A DNA stretch of 64,000 nucleotides from Gelidibacter salicanalis (GCF_007997285.1 NZ_VORX01000002.1:434001-498000); one strand, 5' to 3'; shown: positions 40,555-50,712, numbered from the stretch's first letter. Translations and numbers: made by a program. The notes: generated by a model not told the origin, from the letters alone.

Positions 40555-42048
40555 ATGAGCATTAATTATAAAATCATTTTTCACTTTTTTGGGCTGTTAC
40601 TGTTGTTTAATGGTGGATTTATGCTCTTGTCTACATTAATCAGTTTGATCTATGATGATGGGGTAACCTTAAAATTGTTCATGTCAGGAATGGCGGTATT
40701 GTTGATGGGCGCGTTCTTGATGTTGATCACAAAAGACCATCGTAAGGAAATGAACAAACGGGAAGGCTACATGGTGGTTACTTTTGGATGGATTGTGATG
40801 GCTATTTCTGGGGCGTTGCCCTATATGGTCACAGGAGTGATTCCGAGTTTTACCAGTGCAATTTTTGAAACCATGTCCGGCTATACCACTACCGGTGCCA
40901 CCATCATAAATGATATTGAAGTGGTACCAAAAGGGGTGTTGTTTTGGCGAAGTACTACTCACTGGATTGGGGGCATGGGAATTATTGTTCTGGCCATTGC
41001 TATTTTACCTTTGCTCGGCATTGGTGGGATGCAGTTATTTGCAGCTGAAGCCCCGGGACCTAGTGCGGACAAGTTACACCCGCGGATTACCGACACGGCT
41101 AAGCGTTTGTGGCTTATTTATTTTGGATACACTGCAGCGGAAACAGTATTGTTAAAGGTGGCAGGTATGTCTTTTTTCGACGCGATCAACCATGCGATGA
41201 GCACGATTTCTACAGGTGGTTTTTCTACTAAAAACACTAGTATTGCCCATTGGAATGACCAACCTATCATTCAATATATCATCATCCTATTTATGTTTTT
41301 GGCAGGGACCAATTTTGTTTTGAGCTATTATGCCTTTAAAGGAAATGTCCAAAAAGCCCTAAAGGATGAGGAACTGCGTTGGTACTTTAAATTTATCGCT
41401 TCCTTTACCCTGATTGCTGCCTTGACAATTTATTTTAAGGCTGATTTAAGCTTGTCATCCATTGATCATCCAATGGTGTGGGGAAGAGCAGAGAGCTCGG
41501 TACGGCATGCTTTGTTTCAAGTGCTATCCGTAATTACCACCACAGGATTTATTACTGCTGATTACACTTTATGGACGCCCTTGCTGATCGTGTTTTTCTT
41601 TGGGATGATGTTTTTGGGCGGATCCGCCGGAAGTACTTCAGGTGGGGTGAAAGTGGTACGACATTTAATCCTGATAAAAAATGGGTTTTTAGAATTTAAA
41701 CGGGCCTTGCATCCCAATGCCGTATTGCCCGTGCGGTATAATACGAAAGCTATTCCTGGGGTGGTGGTGTATAATATTCTGGGATTTTTCATTTTGTATA
41801 TGCTCTCCTTTATTGTGGGAGCCCTAGGATTCTCTTTTTTTGATATCGATTTCAAATCCTCTGTAGGCTTAGCGGCGTCCAGTTTAGGGAATATCGGTCC
41901 TGCATTGGGCGCATTCGGTCCGGTTAACAATTATGCCGCTTTGCCGCCCTTAGCGCAATGGTGGGCTTCTTTCTTAATGTTGTTAGGGCGCTTGGAATTG
42001 TTTACAGTATTGATTCTATTGACGCCGTTCTTTTGGAGAAATAGATAA
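40555..42048 (+). CDS. trkH: TrkH-family potassium uptake channel
   Basis: A 497-residue integral membrane protein with about 10-12 helices and four pore-loop repeats. Selectivity-filter-like segments are seen at ETMSGYTTTGATII, AMSTISTGGFSTKN, VLSVITTTGFITADYT and ASSLGNIGPALGAF, each carrying the conserved Gly. WRSTTHWIGGMGIIVLAIAI and FLGGSAGSTSGGVKVVR are further family hallmarks. With TrkA it imports K+ for turgor and pH control. The neighbouring Nqr pump (12 kb away) would provide sodium motive force, but no direct link is shown. Confidence 0.95.
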   Translation: MSINYKIIFHFFGLLLLFNGGFMLLSTLISLIYDDGVTLKLFMSGMAVLLMGAFLMLITKDHRKEMNKREGYMVVTFGWIVMAISGALPYMVTGVIPSFTSAIFETMSGYTTTGATIINDIEVVPKGVLFWRSTTHWIGGMGIIVLAIAILPLLGIGGMQLFAAEAPGPSADKLHPRITDTAKRLWLIYFGYTAAETVLLKVAGMSFFDAINHAMSTISTGGFSTKNTSIAHWNDQPIIQYIIILFMFLAGTNFVLSYYAFKGNVQKALKDEELRWYFKFIASFTLIAALTIYFKADLSLSSIDHPMVWGRAESSVRHALFQVLSVITTTGFITADYTLWTPLLIVFFFGMMFLGGSAGSTSGGVKVVRHLILIKNGFLEFKRALHPNAVLPVRYNTKAIPGVVVYNILGFFILYMLSFIVGALGFSFFDIDFKSSVGLAASSLGNIGPALGAFGPVNNYAALPPLAQWWASFLMLLGRLELFTVLILLTPFFWRNR

Positions 42049-42290
42049 GGTTCTCATCTTATAGTTGAGTGTGTTTAATTATTTAGTGTTGATGTCTTGT
42101 AGATCATTAGAAACTCTAATAGTAAAGCTCTTTCAAATTTTTAAAGGCCTGATTAATTAAATTAAAGGCCTTCATATATGTTTTTTTTTCTCACCCTAAA
42201 TACTCAGTAAACCTTTTTGGCTGGAACAGCATTTATGATAATACGGGCTTCTGTGTTTTATACACTCAATCTTAACATCACTTTATAAAA
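42049..42290. other. Gap between trkH and the susD terminator, no gene seen
   Basis: About 240 bp of AT-rich sequence after trkH with no frame, RNA gene or clear promoter box. No independent trkH terminator is recognisable before 42292, so the shared hairpin there may serve both genes. Confidence 0.5.
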
Positions 42291-42291
42291 C

Positions 42292-42325
42292 AAAAAAACC
42301 GTTTCGAATTTCGAAACGGTTTTCT
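42292..42325. terminator. Bidirectional terminator between trkH and susD
   Basis: AAAACCGTTTCGAA paired with TTCGAAACGGTTTT, an almost perfect palindrome with A-run on one side and T-run on the other, between convergent genes. Confidence 0.85.
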
Positions 42326-42380
42326 TTTAAGCTGCACTTCTTAATTTTACAGCTCGTATTTATAGACTAACATAAATTCA

Positions 42381-43937
42381 CTAATTCCAGCCTGGGTTTT
42401 GTTCTGCTGCTAAAGTTGGATTGGCATCAATTTCTATTTGTGGTATTGGCCACAAGAATCTAGAATCTGAACCAGGAATAGCGGCTACTCCAAAAGGACC
42501 TGCGTATGGTGTTCCTAATTCATAAGCAGATGCAGGAGGGTTTCCATTATCAACTTTTGCAGGAATACCATCTATTGGTTGAAGATCATCACCTTGTAAT
42601 CTGTGAATATCTGACCAACGTCTGCCTTCCATAACGAACTCAATTCTACGTTCCTTTAAAATTGCACCTACCATTGCTGCAGGAGTGGTGAAAGACGCAG
42701 CTGTATAAGCTTGAGCTGCAGGATTTGCTAAAGCGCGATTTCTCACCTTGTTCAACAATTCTAACGCTGCGGTCAAGTCTGCTGGCGACTTTCGAGCTTC
42801 AGCTTCGGCCATATTTAATAACACTTCAGCGTATCTAATCACTGGTGCAGCATCCGTATAATTGACACCGTCTCTATATTTGGCAGTGTATTTTCTTCCG
42901 CCGACAGTAAATACCATTCCGTCTGGATCTTCGCCTTCATACGTTTCAGAACGACGTTTATCATCTACCAACCAGCTTGGATCTCTCCAAATAATTGGGC
43001 TAATAGCGACCAATCGTCTTCTGTTGTACTGAGAAGCCAATGCTGCGTTAACACCTGGGTTGTTGGTTGCTGATTGTAAAGTTGAGAAGATAGATTCTGT
43101 GTTGCCATAGTTATCATCAAAAACACCATCAGGCTCAGCGGTTAAGGTATAGGCACCCATTAGTTTGTTGCCTTCTTCTATCACCTTGTTCCAATTTCTC
43201 ATATGAAGATATACGCGTGTTTTAAACGCAATAGCTGCATTTTTAGATGCTTTGGTCAATTGAGTGTTGGTAATGGTGTTTTCAGCAGCATCCAAATCAG
43301 CTAACACTTTTTCGTAAGTTTCAGCAACAGTATTTCTGCCCTTTAAAATTTCTGAATCAATTTCACTTTGAGTGTCAATACCTACTTCACGGTAAGGCAC
43401 ACCTGGGTGAGATGCTCCTGGGGTAAAGTTGTAAGGTCTTGCAAAGTACATCAACAATTCAAAATGGGTGATTGCTCTTAAAAATTTGGCTTGACCAATA
43501 TAATCCGCGCCCACTTCAGGGGTTATGATCCCACCTTCAATGGCTTTGGTTACACCTTCAATAACAAGATTGGTTCTGTTAATCAATCTGTAGCCATCTA
43601 CCCAATAGTACACGTTATTGGCGGTTGTACCGTCATAAGTAGCCGTATAGGTCAGTTGGTAAAACGTAGCCGTATTTACTACATCTTCACCTCTGTTATC
43701 ACCTTGTTGTACAAAGGCTGCACCCCAAACATACCCACGTCCTGTTCCGTTATACTCACCAATTGCCGCTGCGTTATACATACCGTTAAGCGAACTTTCA
43801 ATTAGCGAAGGAGAAGAGAAGGCATCATCAATAGAAATGTTATTGATTGGGCTCAAGTCTAGAATAGCCTCTTCTGAGCATGAAACCATTCCGATTCCAA
43901 TAACAGACATTGCTAAAAATTTGAATATATTTTTCAT
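42381..43937 (-). CDS. SusD/RagB-family surface nutrient-binding lipoprotein
   Basis: A 518-residue outer-membrane lipoprotein. The start at ATG 43937 gives the signal peptide ending GMVSC (Cys20). SusD features are the helical TPR framework (YVLWG-type region AYIGQAKFLRAITHFELLMYFAR), PGVPYREVGIDTQSEID, VIRYAEVLLNMAEAEA, LLNKVRNRA and the C-terminal ERRIEFVMEGRRWSDIHRL. It binds substrate above the SusC channel. The pair lies alone: no glycoside hydrolase, peptidase or sigma/anti-sigma regulator is adjacent, so substrate is unknown. It is 10 bp downstream of susC. Confidence 0.95.
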   Translation of the reverse strand: MKNIFKFLAMSVIGIGMVSCSEEAILDLSPINNISIDDAFSSPSLIESSLNGMYNAAAIGEYNGTGRGYVWGAAFVQQGDNRGEDVVNTATFYQLTYTATYDGTTANNVYYWVDGYRLINRTNLVIEGVTKAIEGGIITPEVGADYIGQAKFLRAITHFELLMYFARPYNFTPGASHPGVPYREVGIDTQSEIDSEILKGRNTVAETYEKVLADLDAAENTITNTQLTKASKNAAIAFKTRVYLHMRNWNKVIEEGNKLMGAYTLTAEPDGVFDDNYGNTESIFSTLQSATNNPGVNAALASQYNRRRLVAISPIIWRDPSWLVDDKRRSETYEGEDPDGMVFTVGGRKYTAKYRDGVNYTDAAPVIRYAEVLLNMAEAEARKSPADLTAALELLNKVRNRALANPAAQAYTAASFTTPAAMVGAILKERRIEFVMEGRRWSDIHRLQGDDLQPIDGIPAKVDNGNPPASAYELGTPYAGPFGVAAIPGSDSRFLWPIPQIEIDANPTLAAEQNPGWN

Positions 43938-43947
43938 TTTATTACTA

Positions 43948-46900
43948 TTATAAATTAACATTTAATCCTACAGATACAATTTTAGCTCTAGGAGTTCCGT
44001 TTAAATCTACTCCACCAGTTTCCATCTCAGGGTTTAAACCTTTGTAATCAGAAATGGTTAACAAGTTTTGTCCTTGAACAAATAATCTAATGTTGTCTAC
44101 TCTGATTTTCTCAGTTAACGATTTAGGCATTTGGTAGCCTAAAGTAACGTTGTCTAAGCTGATAAAATCACCATCCTCTAAGAACCGTGTAGTGGCACTT
44201 CCTGTTAAGTTGGTAAACGTATTGCTACTTGCCCATAATCTTGGGGTAACACCGTCTCCTGGGTTTTCAGGACTTTGCCATCTGCCTAAGATTTCAGTAC
44301 TATTATTGTTTAAGTTTTGGGTCACTAAATCTCTTCTTGTGGAGTTGAAGATTTTGTTGCCACCACTAAAACGGAACATAAAACTTAAATCAAAATCACC
44401 ATAGGTTAAACGGTTGATAAGGGCGCCATAATATTTAGGAAGTGTGTTCCCTAAAATCACGCGGTCTGAACTGGCACTTAATGATGAAGCTTGTGAAACG
44501 TCGTCTGGGTTGCTAGGATCATACACGGCATATCTAGCAGTGCTAATGTTACCTTGTACTAAAGAGCCGTCAGCTTTGTAGTAGACTGGGTTTCCGTTTG
44601 CTTTGTTAACACCCCAATATTTAAATCCGTAGATAGAGTTGATTGGCTCACCTTCTCTAATGATTAAGTTTTGAGCAATGTTGGCATCAGAAAAGGTGCC
44701 TCCCAAAATATCTTGACCATTAGGGATGCTTAACACTTCGTTTTGATCTAGCGTTAAGTTAGCAGTAACATTCCAAGTGAATTTATCAGTTGTTACAGCT
44801 CTATATTCCACGCCAAATTCGTAGCCTTTGTTGCTCATCGCACCAATGTTTTTCTTGATTCTACTACCAGGAACACCTAAAGATGCCGGTAATGGAACGT
44901 CTAGAATCAACCCATCAATATCATTGTTGTAGTAATCAAAGGTCACTCTCAACTTGTTGTTAAACATGGCCATGTCAACACCAAAGTCCGTCTTTTTACT
45001 AGTTTCCCAAAGTAATTGGTCGTTACCAAATTGGCTAAATGTAATCCCGTTTAAAGTACCGTATTTAGAAGCAGACGTTAAACCTAAGTAAGGGTAGCTA
45101 CCAATTTCAGTATTTCCTACTTCAGAGTAGGATCCTCTTAATTTAAATTCATTGATCGTGTTTTTAAGATCACCCCAAAAGCCTTCATTCGCGATGTTCC
45201 AACCAGCAGAATAGCCCGTAAAGTTGTTCCAACGGTTAGCTTCGCTTAATTTTGAAATGCCATCACGTCTGATGGACCCTTGTAGGAAATACCGTTGCTT
45301 GTAGTTGTAGCTTAAACGACCCACGTAAGAAATGATGCCATTTTCAGTTACACCACCACCTGAAGTTTGTGTGCCGTAAGCGTTGGTAACTAAGTTTTGG
45401 CTGTAAAATTCATCCAATAAATCTGTACCAGTTCCAAAAAACGATTGGTTTTTTTCCTTTTGGTATTCGTTAACTAAAGTCAAGCCAAAATTGTGGGCAT
45501 CATTAAATGATTTGTTATAGCTTAAAATGTTTTGAATGTTCCATCTTAACAAATCGTTGTTGCTGTTTTGAAGTCTACCGTTAGAGCCTCTTCCGTCCCC
45601 GTGAACTGGATTCCAGTATAAGAAACCTGAAGTTAATGGATTGTCAGCACTTGCTTGAAATCTGTAGTTTAAACCTTCAAATAAATCTATAGAAGCAAAT
45701 GTGTTTACGATAGTTCTATTCACTTTAGATTTGTACTTGTTTTTAGCCAAGACATACGCAATGTTTGAAATGTTGTCTCCAACTGGATCTGTATTATCCC
45801 ATTGTCCTACGACACTGCTGTCCGGAGATAAGTTAAAGCCTGACGGATGATCAGTATTATAAATAGGAGTGTTTGGTAATTGTCTGGTAGCATTAAAGAT
45901 GTTTCCAGAAAGTGAATTCATTCCAGTATTTAATCCTTCATATTCCGTTCTTGTAATAGCGATGCTACCACCAATGGTAAGCCATTTATTAAGATTGTGC
46001 TCTAAGCTTGCTCTTAAGTTGTAACGCGCTAAACTGTTAGCTTTTGCAACACCTTCTTGGTTTGCATAACCCATAGAGAAGAAATATTTAGTGGTTTCAG
46101 AACCTCCATTAAAAGAAAGGTTATGATCAGTTTGAAGCGCACTAGATTTTAATACAGCATCTTGCCAATCTGTGTTAAATTGATTGCCGATAGCCCACGG
46201 TTCTTGACCTCTGTTGGTACGTTTCTCGTTTGAGATTGTTAAAAAGTCAGGTGTTTCTAACAAATCAAAGGTTTTAATTGCAGATGCAAATCCAGTAACA
46301 GCACTATAGCTTACTTTCATTGTACCTCTTTTTCCTTTTTTGGTAGTAATTAAGATGACACCATTGGCAGCTCTTGAACCGTAGATTGCAGTAGCCGCAC
46401 CATCTTTTAAAATCTCATAAGATTCAATGTCATTTGGGTTAATGTCTCCTAATCCATTTGATGAAGCATAACCTCCAATGTCTCCTGAATAAATAGGCAT
46501 TCCGTCCACAACAACCAGCGGCGAAGTACCTGAACCAATAGAAGCGATACCTCTAATTCTGATTCTTGGAGCTTCTCCAATAATTCCGTTGTTTGAAGTT
46601 ACTTGAACTCCAGCTGCTCTACCAGCAAGTTGCGATTCAAAACTTGGAGTGACCAAGCCTTGAAGATCAGATCCAGAGATGCTTGAAATTGCCCCGGTAA
46701 CCTCTGATTTCTTTTGTACACCATAACCCACAACTACAATTTCATCCAAGACTGCAGCATCTTCTGCCATAGTTACGTTGATTGTGTTTGATGCGGCAAC
46801 TGTAACTTCTTTGGCTTGTAATCCCACATAAGAGAATGATAATACATCCCCTGTTTTAGCACTGATGGAGTACTTACCGTCAAAATCGGTTTGAGTTCCT

Positions 46901-47052
46901 GAAGTTGTTCCTTTGACCAAAATATTTACCCCAGCCAATGGAAGTCCAGAATCGTCAGAAACAGTTCCCGAAATTGATTTTTGTTGCCCAAATGTTATTT
47001 GAGCAACCAACACTAGACATAGTGTTAAAATTAGACTAAATTTTGTTTTCAT
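43948..47052 (-). CDS. SusC/RagA-family TonB-dependent outer-membrane transporter
   Basis: A 1034-residue transporter starting at ATG 47052, with signal peptide ending ITFGQ. It has an N-terminal carboxypeptidase-regulatory-like domain (SISGTVSDDSGLPLAGVNIL, about 26-105), a TonB box region (LDEIVVVGYGVQKK), a plug with RAAGVQVTSNNG and the PLVVVDGMPI motif, then a 22-strand barrel ending KIVSVGLNVNL. With its SusD partner it imports oligosaccharides or peptides across the outer membrane by TonB energy. The 471-bp gap upstream has no regulator gene. Substrate cannot be inferred. Confidence 0.95.
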   Translation of the reverse strand: MKTKFSLILTLCLVLVAQITFGQQKSISGTVSDDSGLPLAGVNILVKGTTSGTQTDFDGKYSISAKTGDVLSFSYVGLQAKEVTVAASNTINVTMAEDAAVLDEIVVVGYGVQKKSEVTGAISSISGSDLQGLVTPSFESQLAGRAAGVQVTSNNGIIGEAPRIRIRGIASIGSGTSPLVVVDGMPIYSGDIGGYASSNGLGDINPNDIESYEILKDGAATAIYGSRAANGVILITTKKGKRGTMKVSYSAVTGFASAIKTFDLLETPDFLTISNEKRTNRGQEPWAIGNQFNTDWQDAVLKSSALQTDHNLSFNGGSETTKYFFSMGYANQEGVAKANSLARYNLRASLEHNLNKWLTIGGSIAITRTEYEGLNTGMNSLSGNIFNATRQLPNTPIYNTDHPSGFNLSPDSSVVGQWDNTDPVGDNISNIAYVLAKNKYKSKVNRTIVNTFASIDLFEGLNYRFQASADNPLTSGFLYWNPVHGDGRGSNGRLQNSNNDLLRWNIQNILSYNKSFNDAHNFGLTLVNEYQKEKNQSFFGTGTDLLDEFYSQNLVTNAYGTQTSGGGVTENGIISYVGRLSYNYKQRYFLQGSIRRDGISKLSEANRWNNFTGYSAGWNIANEGFWGDLKNTINEFKLRGSYSEVGNTEIGSYPYLGLTSASKYGTLNGITFSQFGNDQLLWETSKKTDFGVDMAMFNNKLRVTFDYYNNDIDGLILDVPLPASLGVPGSRIKKNIGAMSNKGYEFGVEYRAVTTDKFTWNVTANLTLDQNEVLSIPNGQDILGGTFSDANIAQNLIIREGEPINSIYGFKYWGVNKANGNPVYYKADGSLVQGNISTARYAVYDPSNPDDVSQASSLSASSDRVILGNTLPKYYGALINRLTYGDFDLSFMFRFSGGNKIFNSTRRDLVTQNLNNNSTEILGRWQSPENPGDGVTPRLWASSNTFTNLTGSATTRFLEDGDFISLDNVTLGYQMPKSLTEKIRVDNIRLFVQGQNLLTISDYKGLNPEMETGGVDLNGTPRAKIVSVGLNVNL

Positions 47053-47470
47053 TATAAAATGGTTAGAATTATGGAAGCAAATAAAACGATAAAATGTATA
47101 CAAAACAATGTGCAATGTTAAATAGTCTAAATATTAACAGAAAAAACGTTAAATCGATGCATATATTTTAATGAATACACTTGAGTTTATTTGTGTAACA
47201 CGCTGTGAATAAGATAGTTGTAATATTTTTGTTTTAAAAAAGACACTTGGGATTTAGAGTTAGAATTATTGAAATCTAACCGAAGTAAGAAATTGGTTTC
47301 TAGTGCGTTGGGAAAGCTGTAATCATGCAAATTTCCCAGCATTTACAATACTTTCAAAGAAATTTATTCTGATTTTTGTGATATTGTTGACTGTTGGTAA
47401 AAAAGGCTAGTAAATCGGTAAAACGACAAAAAAGTGATACTATATCGATTGCGTAGACAACTAATCGTAT
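47053..47470. other. Upstream region of susC, no gene seen
   Basis: About 420 bp without coding potential between susC and the aminotransferase terminator. It should hold the susC promoter and long leader, but I find no box matching TAnnTTTG at suitable distance and no recognisable riboswitch. Confidence 0.5.
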
Positions 47471-47495
47471 AAAAAAGCCACTTTAAAAGTGGCTT
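47471..47495 (-). terminator. Terminator downstream of the aminotransferase gene
   Basis: AAGCCACTTT and AAAGTGGCTT arms with minimal loop, followed on the minus strand by a T-run. It lies 29 bp after the aminotransferase stop. Confidence 0.75.
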
Positions 47496-47523
47496 GCGTA
47501 ATAGTATTAAAAACAGTTAAAGT

Positions 47524-48708
47524 CTAGCTTAGCGCTGCCTTTATACGTTTAATAGCTTCTATAATTTGCTCTTGAGATGCTGCATAAGAAATTCTAATAC
47601 ATTCTGGATTTCCAAAAGCGCCACCATCTACTGTGGCTACTAATGCTTCTTCCAATAAGTACAAGGAGAAATCTGAAGCATTGTTGATAGTTGTGCCTCT
47701 TAAGGTCTTTCCGAAATAGTAAGATACATTAGGGAAGACATAAAATGCGCCTTCAGGGATATTGGTTTTAAAGCCTTCAATGTCCTTCAATAAATCGAGT
47801 ACCAAATCACGACGGATTTTAAATTCGTCAATCATAAATTGAACTTTTGATGGCGATTCGTTCAAGGCGGTAATGACAGCACGTTGCGCGATGCAATTGG
47901 CACCACTGGTGATTTGTCCTTGCATTTTGTTACAGGCACGGGCAATTTTTTCTGGACCACCAATATAGCCTATGCGCCAACCAGTCATTGCAAATGCCTT
48001 GGAAACGCCATTAACAGTCACGGTTCTATCGTACATGTCTTCAAACTGGGCCATGCTAGCATGTTCACCAGAAAAATTAATATGTTCGTAAATTTCATCA
48101 GAAACCACGATAATATTTGGATGCTTTACCAAGACATCAGCCAAGGCGCGCAACTCCTCTTTGCTATACACAGAGCCACTTGGGTTACAAGGGGAGCTGT
48201 ACCATAACATTTTGGTTTTAGGAGTAATGGCGGCATCCAATTGTTCAGGGGTCATCTTAAAATCAGTCGCAATAGTCGTCGGAACTTCAACGGGTACGCC
48301 GTCATTCAGTTTAACTAAGTCTGCGTAGCTTACCCAATAGGGGCATGGTAAAATAACTTCATCACCTTGGTTTAATAACACGGCCGCAAGATTGGCCAAG
48401 GATTGCTTTGCACCTGTAGATACTACAATTTGGCTGTGAACGTAGTCCAGATCATTATCGCGTTTAAATTTTGTAATGATCGCATCTTTGAGTTCTACAT
48501 AGCCGTCCACTGGTGTGTAGGCACTGTAATTATCGTTGATAGCCTGAATGGCGGCATCCTTAATGTAATCTGGAGTGTTGAAATCAGGTTCGCCGAGGCT
48601 TAAACCGATAATATCTTTTCCTTCTGCCTTTAATTCTCTTGCCTTAGCAGCCATTGCTAAAGTGGCAGATGTAGACATGTTTAAAATTCTGTCTGAAAGT
48701 AAATTCAT
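47524..48708 (-). CDS. Class I/II PLP-dependent aminotransferase (aspartate aminotransferase type)
   Basis: A 394-residue fold type I aminotransferase. The N-terminus carries IIGLSLGEPDFNTPDYI; the cofactor site has GAKQSLANLAAVLL, WYSSPCNPSGSVYS with the PLP-ring Asn, and VVSDEIYEHI. The Schiff-base Lys is in NGVSKAFAMTGWRIGY (near 240), and the substrate Arg is in PECIRISYAAS. The pattern matches the Igamma aspartate (or aspartate/prephenate) aminotransferases of Bacteroidota. It transfers the amino group between aspartate or glutamate and 2-oxo acids. The desaturase gene lies 14 bp upstream, so they may be co-transcribed. Confidence 0.92.
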   Translation of the reverse strand: MNLLSDRILNMSTSATLAMAAKARELKAEGKDIIGLSLGEPDFNTPDYIKDAAIQAINDNYSAYTPVDGYVELKDAIITKFKRDNDLDYVHSQIVVSTGAKQSLANLAAVLLNQGDEVILPCPYWVSYADLVKLNDGVPVEVPTTIATDFKMTPEQLDAAITPKTKMLWYSSPCNPSGSVYSKEELRALADVLVKHPNIIVVSDEIYEHINFSGEHASMAQFEDMYDRTVTVNGVSKAFAMTGWRIGYIGGPEKIARACNKMQGQITSGANCIAQRAVITALNESPSKVQFMIDEFKIRRDLVLDLLKDIEGFKTNIPEGAFYVFPNVSYYFGKTLRGTTINNASDFSLYLLEEALVATVDGGAFGNPECIRISYAASQEQIIEAIKRIKAALS

Positions 48709-48722
48709 GTATAATGTAATGA

Positions 48723-49823
48723 TTAAGCTTGTAGTGCTGGGTTAATTCCCATTTCTTTTAAATATCTGAAATGTGCAACAATAGCCATTCGCGTAGTTTT
48801 ATATTCTTTGTATGGAAGGTTAAATTCCAAAGCAGTTTCTTTAACTATTTTTGAAATTTTAGTATAATGTACATGACTGATATGCGGGAAAATATGGTGT
48901 TCTACTTGATGGTTTAAACCGCCAGTAAACCAGTTGACAATTTTGCTTTTCGTTCCGAAATTGATGGTGTTCTCCAACTGATGAATGGCCCATGAATTTT
49001 TCATGGTGCCGTTCTCTTCTGGCAACGGCATTTCAGCATCTTCCATAACGTGTGCCAATTGGAATACGACACTTAAAATAAGTCCAGCTACATAATGCAT
49101 AATAAAGAATCCTAACAATACTTGCCACCAAGGAATGTCCGTAAGTACCAATGGTAAGACAATCCAAATAGAGACATAGATGATTTTAGAAATAACCAAT
49201 TTGCTCCATTCTGTACGAGGGTTTGGGAATTTTCCATAAGACAATTTACGTTTTAAATAGCGTTTCATTTGTAGATAATCGGTAGTAATTGCCCAGTTGA
49301 TGGTCAATAAACCATATAATAATACAGAATAATAATGTTGGAATTTATGATGTTTATGCCACTCCGCGTGTTTTGAAAATCTTAAAATCCTTCCAGCTTC
49401 CAAATCTTCATCATGGCCGTGAATGTTGGTATAGGTATGGTGAAGTACATTATGCTGTACTTTCCAATTGTAAACATTTCCGGCTAAAATATAAATACTG
49501 CTTCCCATTAAACGGTTGACCCATTCTTTATTTGAAAATGCGCCATGATTCCCATCGTGCATCACATTCATGCCAACTCCAGCCATTCCAATTCCCATGA
49601 CAATGGTCAATAATAACATTGCCCAAGATGGAAGATTGAGGGTGAGAATTAAAAAATAAGGTGTAAGGAACATGGAAAACATCACTACGGTTTTAACCCA
49701 TAATTGCCAATTTCCGGTTCTTTTAATATTATTGTCCTTAAAATAATCGTTAACGCGTTTATTTAATGTCCTGAAGAATTTCGCTGAGTCATTTCTGGAG
49801 AAGGAGAGGGTTTGCTGTGTCAT
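48723..49823 (-). CDS. Membrane fatty acid desaturase (second)
   Basis: A 366-residue di-iron membrane desaturase (PF00487). Histidine boxes are HDGNHGAFS (about 90), HNVLHHTYTNIHGHDED (about 124-140) and NHQVEHHIFPHISHVHYTKI (about 300-319). Four transmembrane helices lie around 47-85 and 205-250. The QVEHH form is that of front-end or delta-5/6-type desaturases. It adjusts membrane lipid unsaturation. It is distinct in sequence from the desaturase at 19789. A TATCTTTG promoter box precedes it, back-to-back with that of rsmG. Confidence 0.93.
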   Translation of the reverse strand: MTQQTLSFSRNDSAKFFRTLNKRVNDYFKDNNIKRTGNWQLWVKTVVMFSMFLTPYFLILTLNLPSWAMLLLTIVMGIGMAGVGMNVMHDGNHGAFSNKEWVNRLMGSSIYILAGNVYNWKVQHNVLHHTYTNIHGHDEDLEAGRILRFSKHAEWHKHHKFQHYYSVLLYGLLTINWAITTDYLQMKRYLKRKLSYGKFPNPRTEWSKLVISKIIYVSIWIVLPLVLTDIPWWQVLLGFFIMHYVAGLILSVVFQLAHVMEDAEMPLPEENGTMKNSWAIHQLENTINFGTKSKIVNWFTGGLNHQVEHHIFPHISHVHYTKISKIVKETALEFNLPYKEYKTTRMAIVAHFRYLKEMGINPALQA

Positions 49824-49877
49824 TTTATGTATTTACTGTGATAACTTCAAATATCAAGCCACCATATAGTGAAAACG

Positions 49878-49885
49878 CAAAGATA
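49878..49885 (-). promoter_or_regulatory. Putative -7 box TATCTTTG of the desaturase
   Basis: TATCTTTG on the minus strand, 55 bp before the desaturase ATG, in the divergent gap with rsmG. Confidence 0.5.
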
Positions 49886-49943
49886 ATCATTTATTGTCCC
49901 GGTGGTGATATGAATATGCTAAAAATATCCGTATAAAATTACC

Positions 49944-49951
49944 TATTTTTG
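49944..49951 (+). promoter_or_regulatory. Putative -7 box TATTTTTG of rsmG
   Basis: TATTTTTG on the plus strand, 18 bp before the rsmG ATG, divergent from the desaturase promoter. Confidence 0.5.
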
Positions 49952-49968
49952 CTGAAAATTTAAGCAGA

Positions 49969-50598
49969 ATGCAACTTATTAAACATTATTTTCCTGAATT
50001 GGCTGAAGAGCAAGTAGTGCAATTTGAACAATTGGAAGAACTCTACAAAGATTGGAATCTTAAAATTAATGTGGTTTCCCGCAAGGATATTGACGAACTT
50101 TATCTAAGGCATGTGCTTCATTCTTTGGCTATCGCTAAACTGATTGCTTTTAAACCAGGCACAAAAATAATAGATGTTGGAACGGGAGGAGGTTTCCCTG
50201 GTATTCCCTTAGCCATAATGTTTCCGGAAACAACTTTTCATTTGGTAGACAGTATTGCCAAAAAGTTAAAAGTTGTAGATGAGGTGGTTGCAGGTTTAGG
50301 ACTGCTAAATGTCAAAACCTCCCATTGCCGGGTCGAAGAAATTAAAGACACTTATGATTTTGTAGTGAGTAGGGCAGTGGCGGCAATGCCCACTTTTGTA
50401 CATTGGGTAAAAGATAGAGTGGCTAAAAAGCAACGTCATGACCTTAAAAATGGCATTATTTATTTAAAGGGGGGTGATTTGGCTGAAGAGTTGGTCGATT
50501 TCCCTAAAGCGACGGTATATAACCTCTCCGATTATTATAAGGAAGAATTTTTTGAAACCAAGAAACTGGTGCATTTGCCCATTAAATACAAAGGCTAA
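49969..50598 (+). CDS. rsmG: 16S rRNA (guanine527-N7)-methyltransferase
   Basis: A 209-residue SAM methyltransferase of the GidB family. It has LYKDWNLKINVVSRKDIDELYLRHVLHSLA at the N-terminus (RNA-contacting segment), the SAM-binding IIDVGTGGGFPGIPLAIMFP (about 65-84), LVDSIAKKLKVV, and VVSRAVAAMPTFVHWV. It methylates G527 in the 530 loop of 16S rRNA; its loss gives low-level streptomycin resistance in other bacteria. Normal length. It is monocistronic, ending at a shared terminator with pruA. Confidence 0.96.
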   Translation: MQLIKHYFPELAEEQVVQFEQLEELYKDWNLKINVVSRKDIDELYLRHVLHSLAIAKLIAFKPGTKIIDVGTGGGFPGIPLAIMFPETTFHLVDSIAKKLKVVDEVVAGLGLLNVKTSHCRVEEIKDTYDFVVSRAVAAMPTFVHWVKDRVAKKQRHDLKNGIIYLKGGDLAEELVDFPKATVYNLSDYYKEEFFETKKLVHLPIKYKG

Positions 50599-50662
50599 TT
50601 AGCAGTGTGTCTTAAACTAGGACAACGCAACTGAAGTCTATCTTTTAGAAAAGGTTTATAAA

Positions 50663-50694
50663 TAAAAAATCCCCAACAGCTGCTGGGGATTTTC
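50663..50694. terminator. Bidirectional terminator between rsmG and pruA
   Basis: AAAATCCCCA and TGGGGATTTT arms around CAGCTG, flanked by A-run and T-run, between convergent genes. Confidence 0.85.
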
Positions 50695-50712
50695 TTATAG
50701 TTGATACCAATA

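Noticed and set aside
42381-47052. Polysaccharide utilisation locus around SusC/SusD
   Set aside because: No glycoside hydrolase, lyase, sulfatase or sigma/anti-sigma pair is adjacent, so only the transporter pair can be claimed.
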